DNA of 64,000 bases from Adiantum capillus-veneris (Eukaryota; Streptophyta; Polypodiopsida; Polypodiales; Pteridaceae). How positions within the stretch are numbered: the first letter of the stretch is position 1; every line of letters starts with the position of its first letter. The notes beneath the pieces were generated by a model that did no database searches, had not been told where the DNA came from, and worked only from the letters and a program-made list of their open reading frames with translations. The DNA lies in NCBI GenBank assembly GCA_014529385.2, contig CM043962.1, forward strand, positions 84,531,621 through 84,595,620, in the 5' to 3' direction. Below are positions 21,822-31,466 of the stretch, in pieces. Both the position numbers and the translations under genes were made by a program.

Positions 21822-23424
21822 AGAGGGATCATTCTACTCACAGTCCGTCTTGGACGAGTAGACCGCCTCACCCAATGATCCACATTATCCGGTAATGGGT
21901 CTACATTAGGTGGCATAATAAAATCATCAACAATGGGCTGCTGTACATCATTTTCAGCACCATTTTCAACATTGTTTCGTGGCTGCAAATGCCCTTCAGG
22001 AGCCTCAATTTGCTGTCCAACATCATCTGGCTCAAACACCAGTGGATCATCTACATTTTCAGCCATATGTGGTGCATCCTGAGGGTCAAAAATAGGCCTA
22101 ACAGGTGCTCGGTCATACTGAAATTTGACCCTTTTATGGTCATGCTCGGAGGCACAATTGTTTTGAAGCAGCCTTGCCTCATTAAAAACAACATCCCGGC
22201 TGCGTACAACCCTTTTGAGCTGAGGTAACCAAATCCTGTAACCCATTTCGCCTTCTTCACCATATCCCATGAAAAGGCCTTTAATGGATTTGGCATCTAG
22301 TTTACTCCTCAACTCGGGTCTGACATGCACAAAAGCCTCGCAACCAAAAATGCGTAAGTGATCATATGAAGTAGGCTTGCCAGACCAAACCTCTTCAGGG
22401 ATGTCACCTTTCAAAGGCATGTGAGGGGATCGATTGTATATATGCACTGCAGTTTTCAAAGCTTCTCCCCAAAATCCATGAGAGAGATTAGCTGTGGACA
22501 ACATGCATCTCACCCTCTCACAAAGTGTCCTATTGAATCTTTCAGCCACACCATTAGAAGAGGGGTTGTATGGCACAGTAAGCTCCCTCTTAATGCCCAA
22601 ATTTTCACAAAATTTGTTAAATTCAACACTTGTGAACTCCCCCCCATTGTCTGTACGCAAGCATTTTAGCTTTCTACCTGTTTGGGTGGTCACAAATGCA
22701 TGAAATCTCTTAAACGCAGCAAAGGCTTCATCCTTGATTTAAGCAAATAAACTCAAATTTTTCTAGAATGATCATCAACAAAGGAGACAAAATAGCATGC
22801 ACCTCCCATAGACTTAGTAGGCATGCTACATACATCAAAATGTACAAGATCAAGCACACAAGATTTACGAGAGACACCAGAGTAATAAGAACTCTTTACT
22901 TGCTTGCCATATTGACATTCATTACAAAAGTAAAGCTTTGTGCCTTTAGCATCAAGCTTGTTCAAAGTACAAAGTTTAGAAAGGCCCTTTTGGCTCATAT
23001 GGCCAAGCCTCTTGTGCCACAACTCCATGTGAGAGTTAATTTCAGCCAGTGCAATAAACTTGCCCAACACGGCCTTTCCATGCATGCAGTAAAGTGTCCC
23101 TTTCTTTGTGCCCTTTACAATCAGCCTTGAGCCTTTAGTCATTTTCCATGACCCTCTCTCAAACAAGATGCTGTAACCATGCATATCCATCTGACCAACA
23201 GAAAGCAGACTTTTCTTGATTCCCGGCACATATCTATATCTAACATCATGCAAGACAAGCTCATTTGTGCCATCTTTGGAGAGATGCACAGTGCCAATAC
23301 CCTCAATGGAACATGCATGATTGTTTCCAAGGTATACATGGGCACGCTTGCCTGCATCAAAAGTAGAGAAACACTCCTTGATAGGAGTCACATGAAATGA
23401 AGCACCGGAATCAACAATCCAAGT
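21803..23424 (-). pseudogene. Copia-1 protease and integrase
   Basis: Protease motif TWIVDSGASFHVTPIKECF is intact (about 23424-23375) but is preceded by an in-frame TAG at 23426. The integrase zinc region (HKRLGHMSQKGL, then FCNECQYGK) and first Asp (HFDVCSMP) lie in 23391-22753. A Trp-to-stop TGA and a frameshift near 22745 lead into 22693-21803, with the other acidic residues in LRTDNGGEFTS and NGVAERFNRTL. The D,D-35-E triad is therefore complete but split. A last frameshift occurs at about 21815 before RT. Confidence 0.9.
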
Positions 23425-24534
23425 CTAGGATAATGCATCATTGACAGTCAACAAAGCATCAATAAGATCACTCTTGGTAATCTGCATGTCCTGTGAATGA
23501 ACATTAAGAGAGGCGTCAATGTCATAAGCATCATCATGTGACAAAGTGGCACACAAGATGTCCTCTACATCTGACAGCTCCTCAATCACAACACTAGAAG
23601 CCACATTGGCCTTCTGTTTGTCCTTTGAGCTATCCTGTGCATCTGTCTTGACTTCCTTCTTCTCTTTCTTTTTGTCTCGGCCATTCTTTTTCCGTTCTAA
23701 CTCGGCTTTGTAGTACCTACAATCGGGTTTCTTGTGACCTTTCCTGCCACACTGATAGCAAGTCACATCACCCTTGCCTTTGCTGCCATTTCCCCTTTCC
23801 TTACTCTTACTCTTACACCTTTGTGCATAGGCATTATTCTTTTCTGTCCTGCCTCTAACCATGTTGGCAGAGCTGCCTCCCTCTCCACTCGCTTTCCTCA
23901 TTCAAGATAGAACCCCTAACACCATCAAAGGTCAAATTGGGGTTATTGGACAATGAAACCACCAATGTTTCCCATGACTCAGGTAAGGTCATAAGCAAGA
24001 AGACAGCTTTCAGCTTATCATCAAAAGGAAGCAAGCCTGAATCCTGTAACTGCGACAAAGTACCTGCGAACAACGACAAGTGCTCTGCAACGCTTTTGGA
24101 CTCATCTAGTTGCATGCCAACAAGTTTTCGCATCAAATGCACTTGGTTGACAGTTGTTGTATTCTCATACATTCCCTTTAACTTCTCCCATATATTAAAA
24201 GCACTTGTGAGACTTTTCACATCAATGACTGTCTTATCGGTCATGGCCATTTTAATGTATGTAACAACCTTCCTGTTCAGACTAACCCATGCTTCATTCG
24301 TCATATTCTGTGGCTTTACCTGTTCAAGTGCCCCTTCACAATCCTTAAGAAATAGGATTCCCTGGATCCTGTCTTCCAAAGGTCAAAACTTGTTCCATCG
24401 AACCTCCTAATCTCGAAGAGATTCTTCACATCCGAAGAAGATGAGGCCATAGTTGCATGAATAAGAGGGCTAATACGCTGAATTTTTGGGCAAAATACAC
24501 AAAAATCGGAGTATAGCCTCATAGAGGTGTGCAC
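23425..24534 (-). pseudogene. Copia-1 gag
   Basis: Start MASSSSDVKNLFEIRRFDG at 24452 on the minus strand. It passes through one frameshift (about 24375) into a copia gag domain (WEKLKGMYENTTTVNQVHLM, LLMTLPESWETLV). A second frameshift near 23890 enters a basic tail with an intact zinc knuckle CYQCGRKGHKKPDC (about 23771-23730). The order and spacing are those of UBN2-type copia gag. It packages element RNA. Confidence 0.9.
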
Positions 24535-25177
24535 TACAGCTCTAAGTGGTCACAGGAGCAATTTGGGGCAAAATAGGTTGATTTGGGCACAAAAATCAAT
24601 TTCTGAAATTTATGCGTAGGAAATTTTAACGAGCGAATTTGGCTCAAAAACAACAATTTTAGTTGTTTTTAGCCTCACAGAACATACATAAGGCTAATAC
24701 ATAGCCTTTAGAAGCATGTAAGAGCAAAAGCCCCAATTTGTAGCATCAAATTGCATGAAATTGAGCCACAAATGGTCATACATAGCCAAACTTTGTCAAA
24801 CGTGCGTAGATTGCTTCAATTTGCACTTTTCCCAATGTAGTCGCATAAAAAAAACACTTGCAAAAACTTGCGTAAATTTGAAATTTGCTGAAAACACTTG
24901 TTTTATGGCAATTTCAGTGTTTTCGGGTAGTGGGGACTTAGTAAAAGTGTTCCCACACCTTAATACATCATTTGCAAAACTTGTATTTTGTTGTCATAAC
25001 CTGTAATTTGTTGATTTTGACCTAATTTCAGCCTGTTTTAGGTCAATTTGACTTGCTGGGAGCTCTCTAGTGTTGGGGGACGAGTCCTTTGGTGATGAAA
25101 TTGCAAAATCTCGCGTGAAAGTTGACCTCCTTGGCTGAAAATCAACGTTTGCAGGTTTGGGAGCAAACCCTAATTGG
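24535..25177 (-). other. Copia-1 untranslated leader
   Basis: Lies between the primer-binding site and gag start. AT-rich, with repeated CAAAAACTTG/CAAATTTGCG-like words; no gene seen. Confidence 0.6.
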
Positions 25178-25189
25178 GCTCTGATACCA
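25178..25189 (-). other. Copia-1 primer-binding site (tRNA-iMet type)
   Basis: Minus strand TGGTATCAGAGC, two bases inside the 5' LTR end. Confidence 0.9.
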
Positions 25190-25191
25190 GT

Positions 25192-25469
25192 TGATGAGCG
25201 CACGGCGGTGTGTGCAAGTGATAGAGCACACGAAGATGTACAGGCCTTGAGGCTTGAAGCGGAGGCATTGTGCTGCAGAAGGAAAGCGCTAGTAGAACGA
25301 AGAGGGAGAGAGAGAGAGCTCACGTTTTTGGGAAAAACTCAATAATTGAGTTTTGGGTTTTCCCACTTTTATTATAAGTGACCTTTAAAAAATGTGTACA
25401 GGTTCAATATGAACTTGAACAAAGTATAAAAATGTGCAAAAAGGGGTTATTTAGGCCTTTAACCCAACA
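25192..25469 (-). repeat. Copia-1 5' LTR
   Basis: Matches 13879-14159; ends CCCAACA on the + strand. It includes AGAGGGAGAGAGAGAG and the TTTTATTATAAGTGACC segment shared by both copies. Confidence 0.9.
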
Positions 25470-25585
25470 ATACCCACCAACTCATAAGTGTAGCGAGGGG
25501 CCTAAATGACTTTCAACTGAGCCTAGACACCCTTTTACTGCTCAGATTACAGTGCCGATTGGCCGGACCAACTTGTGGCACTCAT
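25470..25585 (-). repeat. Decayed long LTR, right part
   Basis: Continues the LTR interrupted at 13878: CACCAACT, GGGGCCTAAATGA and TGAGCCTAGACA-CC match the 29.9-kb and 32.9-kb LTR copies. Similarity fades beyond about 25585, so the right end is eroded or truncated. Confidence 0.6.
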
Positions 25586-26632
25586 GGTACCAAGGCATAG
25601 GTCAGATGGTCTACTATCATTTTGCATAGGACAAAGAGTGATTTGGGCATTATTGATCCAAAGATGTAGAGTAGAGCACTTCTCACCAAGCTCATTTTCC
25701 GAGACCTTTTTAAGGTAATGAAGCTTAAAGGATTTTGTTATAGGCTACCTTGGCATGAATAGTACTACGTTTTGGAGATAGAGATATGCATCCTTGGCAT
25801 ACGAGCATGAGGTTCCTATTTACTCTCACTGTCACATGTATCTCCTTTTGTGTGTTCCATCATACAGATCTGAATTGCCATGAGGAGCAGCTTGATCAGT
25901 TGCAAAGAGGTGGATAGATTGCCATCTTTTTGTATGGGACTCCCATGTTTTGGATTCTGAGCGCCGACAGTTGTGGGAGAGAAAATTCTTTGATTGGGCC
26001 ATTTGGAATTCTAAACTAGCACAATCTATGCTTTCTTGATGTGAGGCTAGACTATTGCCAACTGTAACTATGTCAATTTTTGTAAATAAGTAATATATTT
26101 ACTAGAAAATGATTATCTAAATACTTGTGTGCACACCAGAGTAGAACAAGTAGTTCTAGGGCCTTAGGTGCGCCTAAACGTGCGCCAAAGCATCTCAGGA
26201 GACCCTAGCAGAAAATACCTTGAAGCCCTAGCGATTAGGCTTTCAAAAGGGATAGACAGTAGTTTCAGATTTTAGGCTCAACAAATTATGCACGCCAATG
26301 CAAGCACAAGAATGAGATGGGGTCCTCAAAAGAGTGATCCTAAGGCCGGGATTATCTTTAATAAGGCCTTAGGATAAGCTAATTAAACTAAGTTTAATTA
26401 TTTGTACCCGGGCCAAAGGGCCGTTCAAGTACGAACAGGTGATGCAAGTGCAGTGCTGTACCAGTGTTGGCACGACATTATGTGCATTTGATGCTTTCAT
26501 AAGTAGCATTCATGTGACTAGTTGTGAGTTATTTGAACATTTTAATAATGGCCTAGTGAACTTTTACAGTCAAGAGTTGAATGGTTTTTAAGTTATAAAG
26601 TAAGTGTGCCATCTGGTACACTTGCCAATGCA

Positions 26633-26677
<45 letters not shown>

Positions 26678-27411
26678 AGCGTCCCCTCTTCATGCAATCT
26701 ATTTAAGAGCAACCCCTCCCCCTTTGGGAGGTTGGCAGTGCACCTACCCCCCCCCTATTGTGAGTGTGCTCTACGCACTATAGCTCTCCATTGAAGCTTG
26801 AGGATCAACCCTTGTGGTGTATCTTGAGCGTCTATCACCTAGAACAAGGTTTCTCTTGATCATAGGTTGCTGTGGAAAAAGATTCATCGCGAAAAGTGGA
26901 AGGAGACGCTCATTCTCTCACGCCTAGCTGTTGTAAATTCTCTGTTTTCAGCCCCTAATCACCTCTATTACAATGAATTTCAGCAAAGTATTCATAGATT
27001 CTCATTCTTCTCTACCTACCCTACATATACATATAGTTTGGTGCATTTCCATCGCGAAAAAGACCTCCATTTCGGCATTGGAACGTGCACATGTAACAAT
27101 TTCAGGTTATGTGCAGAAAATTCCATCCAGCATATGTGTGTGCGTTTTGCGTGTTTCTCCTTTGTGTTTATTGTAGGAATGACTGGGTACGAAGGCGACA
27201 AATTCGCGGAAGATAGACTGTGTTAATTGAGAGCTTCCGAGAAGGTTTGTGGAAGATAAGACTCTCGCTTGCGAGAGCTTCCAAAATCTCACAAGAAGGG
27301 GGAAAAATCATTTTAGCAGTTAGAGAGTAGTTCTTTCTCTCTCTCAGTCAGAAGCAACTAAACAACAAGAAAGAATAGAGGACAGGTGTTAGCCCTGTTT
27401 CTGTGCTTGTA
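25586..27411. other. Intronic DNA with no recognisable gene
   Basis: Both strands read. Only short open frames without known motifs (longest 26867-27226 on +) and a CT microsatellite. A small hairpin CTCTCGC-TT-GCGAGAG lies near 27262. Confidence 0.5.
26636..26672 (+). repeat. (CT)n microsatellite
   Basis: About 18 CT units. Confidence 0.95.
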
Positions 27412-27486
27412 AAGATTCTCACTTAGTAATAAAGATAATCTTTTTATGGGGGGGGGCAACAAATCTTCCGGTCCCCAATGATGTGT

Positions 27487-27531
<45 letters not shown>

Positions 27532-27579
27532 CAACCCTATTGAGTATTTGAATTGCATTTAAAAGTCAGCTTACGCTTC
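27412..27579 (+). repeat. Direct repeat flanking gypsy integrase fragment, copy 1
   Basis: Shares AGATTCTC-CTTAGTA, AAAGATAATC, a G run, TCTTC-GGTCCCCAA-GATGTGTCA, a CT tract (27491-27529 here) and GAATTGCATTTAAAAGTCAG with 28183-28329. The CT tract is much longer in this copy. Confidence 0.75.
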
Positions 27580-28182
27580 TTAAGTGCTATGTTTCGGAAA
27601 GACAATCCGAATGGGAACAACACTTACCATTAGTTGAGTTTGCGTATAATAATACCGCACATTCCTCAACTGGTAAAGCTCCACGTGAAATTATCGATGG
27701 GAAGCCACTTTTACTTCCTATTATGGCTACCAAAGAAAACATCTTTGCCGTAGACAAATTTGTGCGCGATATTGATATCGCTTATCAACAAGTAAAACGA
27801 GCAATTCTTTGCACTCAAGCGCAGCAGAAGAGAAAAGCAGACAAGCACAGAAGAAACCTCAACGTGAGAAAGCTCGATTGAAAAAGCGGGTCGAAAAAGG
27901 GGAAAGTTGTTAAACTTTTCCATATATTTTACGGCCCTTTTAAAATTACAGACATGGTCAATGAAGTGACTTTTAGATTGGATTTGCCTTCTCATTGGGG
28001 CATCCATAATGCTTTTCATGTAAGTCTCCTCTGACAATATGTTGGTTCTCCTCTCGTGGCTCAAGTACAGGAAGATCCTTCGGAAGTCAAAGAGACCAAG
28101 GAAATCCTTCAACCAAAATAGATAATAGACCACTCGGAGCGACAACTAAAGTCTGGGAAACTACATCGAAAGTATTTAGTCA
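27580..28182 (+). pseudogene. Gypsy integrase C-terminal fragment
   Basis: Encodes SEWEQHLPLVEFAYNNTAHS, STGKAPREIIDGKPLL, a basic KADKHRRNLNVRK region, then FYGPFKITDMVNEV and WGIHNAFHVSLL. A chromodomain start (IIDHSERQLKSGKLHRKYLV) stops abruptly at the second direct repeat. Four or more stops or frame changes are present. This is the integrase tail of a chromovirus, cut on both sides by the 150-170 bp direct repeats, which suggests recombination rather than ordinary insertion. Confidence 0.85.
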
Positions 28183-28329
28183 AGATTCTCCCTTAGTAAA
28201 AAAGATAATCTCTTTATGAGGGGGGGGACCATCCAATCTTCTGGTCCCCAACGATGTGTCATGCTTTCTCTCTCTCTTCCCAATACTCTTGAGTTTTTGA
28301 ATTGCATTTAAAAGTCAGTTTACGCTTCC
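28183..28329 (+). repeat. Direct repeat flanking gypsy integrase fragment, copy 2
   Basis: Second copy of the 27412-27579 repeat, with a short CT tract. Just downstream is the target site of the long-LTR gypsy element. Confidence 0.75.
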
Positions 28330-28355
28330 GTCTTTTGTGACACCAACACATCGGT

Positions 28356-30120
28356 TGAAACCGGCCCGTGGGGCGGTAGGTGTTGGCTTTCACCCGAAAT
28401 TCTTTACTTTAGACACACACAGAGCACTTTGCAAAAATAACCTGCGACGGGAATTAACACTTGAATACACATGGCTCGGAAGCTAGAATGCCTCGAGCAG
28501 ATGCCGACAACCTGCAGGTCCCAAAATTGGCGTCCCTTTCGGTATTTCTTTATACTTTGAGAGGGTAAATTTACAAAGTAGTCCTGGGAATCCTTTGTTT
28601 ATATCCAACTAGATACCACCTGATTTGGCCAAATTTCGGCAGCATAACAGTCCCAAAACTTGCGCGAAACCAATTCCCTTGTTGGAACTCACTTCCACTG
28701 GCATAAACCCTCTGATTCCTGCCCAAAAATAGTAAATTTAGCACGCTGTATTTACTGGTTTTTGCCCTGTTTTTAGTCCCAAACAGTCCCCTAACTGTCC
28801 TCTGCCTGTGAGGCACGATTCCCAATGGTTCTGGCATCCGTATGACTGAAAAACAGTCAATTTACAGTGCATACACAACGCTGAAAACGCACCTGTACGG
28901 TGAGGTTATGACCCTCACTGGTGCCTACTTTGGAGTAGCACCTAGCTACCCCTTTTCCTGCTCCAGGAGGCTCTTGCCTCAGCACAAAAGCATGAACCCA
29001 CACAACTGTACTTTAGTCAAATGAAGAGCCCTCTTGTGGGGCATCACATAACTGCACGTAGGGGAGAGAGAGAGCAGTGTGTAGCGTGCAGGGCATCACT
29101 CATAACTGCACGTAGGGGAGAGAGAGAGAGAGAGAGAGAGCAGTGTGTAGCGTGCAGGGCATCACTCCTAGCACCACACTGTACATGAGAGGGAAAGAAA
29201 GCACTCCATAGTTCTTAACCTGTGAAGACAGGTTCTCAATAAAGCATCCCCCCAGCATAAATCGAGCGCCCCCTCTGCTGCCCTTGACCTATAATGCATC
29301 TGTGAACAAATAGATGCAAAAAGGGGAAGATTTCCATGGCTGCCAAAACCTGCGTATCGTTGAAAACACAGCAAAACAGCCCTGTAAACACGCATCTGAT
29401 GCATTCCAATGTTGAAAATGAGCTCCTATGTCCTAGATAAAGTCATGGGAAGCTAAAAAATGGAGAGAAATGGCTGAAAATCAGAGTTAACAGCCTCCAA
29501 AAGTGCTCCAGAAAGTCAGTTACGAGTTCTCTTCTCCCAAACTTGGTAAATTGACCAAAAAGTGCCACTTGGCACTCATACATGTACTTTCCCCGCAATA
29601 GGCTTTTTGCTTAAAAATCTCTCAACTGGTGCATCAATTGAATTTGCAGCAGAGTAAAATGTTCCCCTGGTCATACCGAAGATAATGACGCGAACACATT
29701 TCATGGCCCAAAATAGCAGTTCCCTAATTTTTAGGAGATGCTTCCGTTGGGCTCCCATTGGTCATCTGACCATCTATCCTCATTGGGACCGCATCCAAAA
29801 GTGCAATGTGGCCCAACTGTCGGATACTTTCTGTTGGTGATCCCACCTTGACTTTATGCCTTCATTGAGTTCACTTCCTAGTATCCAACTTGCTAAGTGC
29901 GACGGAGGGACCTAAATGATCTTGCTCTGAGCCTAGACATCCTCTCACTATTCGAATTCCAACGCCGACCAACTTCCCGTCTGCGAGTGAAACTACCGTT
30001 CACATTGGCCATACAATGTCCGACCATTTCCAACTTCAAAAAGAGGGTCTCAAAAATTAAACAAAAATCATTGGAAAGAAACGAACAACTAAGGTTAGCA
30101 GTTGCCACGTCCCCGTGACA
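28356..30120 (-). repeat. 3' LTR of the internally deleted gypsy
   Basis: TGAAACCGGCCC...CCCCGTGACA on the + strand, 1,765 bp. It contains a duplicated ACTGCACGTAGGGGAGAGAG block (about 29048-29160) that is single in the other LTR. TACCCCCCTCTTGAAA, the polypurine tract in complement, follows immediately. Confidence 0.9.
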
Positions 30121-30440
30121 TACCCCCCTCTTGAAATCGCAAACGTCCTCGATTGTATACGGTAAATACATGCCATAGATGATTTTGTGTGGTTAGCACT
30201 CTTTTATCATCGCATGTATCCGCAAGAAAGGTCGTAACACATAGATACAATCATTACCCCTCTTTGCAGACATTGGGTTGGGGCATACGTAGGTTGTAAC
30301 CCAAAGGCCTCAAGGTAAAGCTGCAATACATTTGGTGACTCTGACAGTTCATGCTCTTCCATCCACTTTGCATCCATAGGTGGATAGTTCTTGAACTTCA
30401 CCACATAGCATCTTGCAACATGTCCCTTAACTTTTTACCT
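30121..30440 (-). pseudogene. Chromodomain end of the deleted gypsy pol
   Basis: Minus strand encodes MVKFKNYPPMDAKWMEEHEL and NVLQLYLEAFGLQP, closely like the gypsy-2 chromodomain (VKFKNFPAFDAKWME). Upstream pol is deleted; the junction with gag remnants lies near 30440. Confidence 0.85.
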
Positions 30441-30736
30441 GTGCAAGAGGCTCTTGCCTCTACAAACGAGCTTAATTCCACAACACTGACGTACCACCCA
30501 CGACCAAGCAAGCTCAAATTTCAAGATGATTTACCAATGTGTCATAGAATCCAAGGAATTGCCTTAGAGAATCGGCAAGCAGCGTGTCACCTGGTAGACC
30601 CACGTCACTCCCGCAGGAGATCTAGTGGCCAATCTACCAACGTGAGACCTCTCCCTATCTCATCTTGCCTCATACTTGCAAACCCTAAAGACGCAGCAGA
30701 AAATCAGTCCTAATTTGACCGCTTTTTAGCAGGGCG
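30441..30736 (-). pseudogene. Unreadable gag remnant
   Basis: Lies between the pol remnant and the MITE; the minus-strand frames are broken. By position it continues the gag start at 31300-31371 across the MITE. No motif was identified. Confidence 0.4.
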
Positions 30737-31291
30737 CAAGGTGGAAAGGTACGGAGTGTACGGTACGTAATCAGTACGTAAGGTACATACTTCTGTACGG
30801 ATCGGCCTTTAAGGTACGTGACCAGTACGTAACATTTGTAACAACAAAAAGAATAGTGACTTTAGCCTTTTTCAGCCTATACATACTAGGAACTACATAG
30901 AGTCTAGACATAGATACTACTTCAAACATTCATTAGATACTGCTTCAAATGTTATCCGTACTTAACTCTTAGAAAAAGACAGAAAAATGTTATCCGTCTT
31001 TTTACTTCAAATGTTATTCTGCGAAAAGATTTATCTGCTTCAAATGTTATCCGTACTTAACTCTACCATCAAAAAGACAGAAAAATGGAAATACACTATA
31101 TGATACAATAAACTTTAGTCCATTGCCCAATGGCAAGATGCCCTTAAAAAAAAAATAAAAAAAATAAAAAATAATAATCTACATTTGTGAAAGGAAAAGG
31201 AAAAGGGAAAAAAAAACGTACACTACCTATCTGTACTTACGGAACCGTACCGTACTGTACGGATCAGTACGTACGTACTGATGCAACCTTG
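30737..31291. mobile_element. Non-autonomous hAT-like DNA transposon (MITE), 555 bp
   Basis: An exact 8-bp direct repeat GCAGGGCG occurs at 30729-30736 and 31292-31299. The element starts CAAGGTGG and ends CAACCTTG, a short terminal inverted repeat (7 of 8 bases). An 8-bp duplication with short CA-initial inverted ends is the hallmark of the hAT superfamily. Both subterminal regions (about 30745-30835 and 31215-31285) are crowded with GTAC/GTACG words, roughly eight on each side, as expected for subterminal transposase sites. Inside, CTTCAAATGTTATCCGTACTT-like units repeat. No transposase is encoded. Confidence 0.82.
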
Positions 31292-31299
31292 GCAGGGCG

Positions 31300-31371
31300 T
31301 ACATGTGGAATTTCCTGTTTGTCCTGTGAAGAGGAACCCTCTTCCATAATGCTTTTGCCTTTGTTGGCCAT
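31300..31371 (-). pseudogene. Gag start of the deleted gypsy
   Basis: Minus strand from 31371: MANKGKSIMEEGSSSQDKQE, the likely gag N-terminus. It is cut by the MITE after HVRPA. It lies about 80 bp inside the primer-binding site, the normal place for gag to start. Confidence 0.55.
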
Positions 31372-31450
31372 AGTATAATCCCGCGTTCCTGTACTCTGTC
31401 TTTTACCAAAACAACCGAGGCTCACTTCTTGAGGAAAAAGTGATTGATAT

Positions 31451-31466
31451 CCCGGTAATGGAACCA
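31451..31466 (-). other. Primer-binding site of the deleted gypsy (probably tRNA-Glu type)
   Basis: Minus strand directly after the LTR end reads TGGTTCCATTACCGGG. From general knowledge of tRNA 3' ends this is close to the complement of tRNA-Glu (TGGTTCCGTTGCCGGG), with two G-to-A changes. The other elements here use the iMet type. The tRNA identity is inference. Confidence 0.5.

Larger units (their letters stand above)
13879..25469 (-). mobile_element. Ty1/copia element 1 (outer element of the nest)
   Basis: Minus-strand gag, protease, integrase, RT and RNase H order is Ty1/copia. LTRs of about 280 bp lie at 13879-14159 and 25192-25469 (TGATGAGCGC...CCCAACA on the + strand). A tRNA-iMet-type primer-binding site sits at 25178-25189. 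Flanks GTATC (13874-13878) and ATACC (25470-25474) look like a 5-bp target duplication changed by two transitions. The related uninterrupted LTRs read GTATCCA(CCA)ACTTG there, confirming the junction. Gypsy-2 is inserted in its RNase H. Without gypsy-2 the element is about 5.5 kb. Confidence 0.92.

Noticed and set aside
26867-27226. A 119-residue + frame in intron 1
   Set aside because: No domain, signal or compositional sign of coding; likely chance in old repeat DNA.
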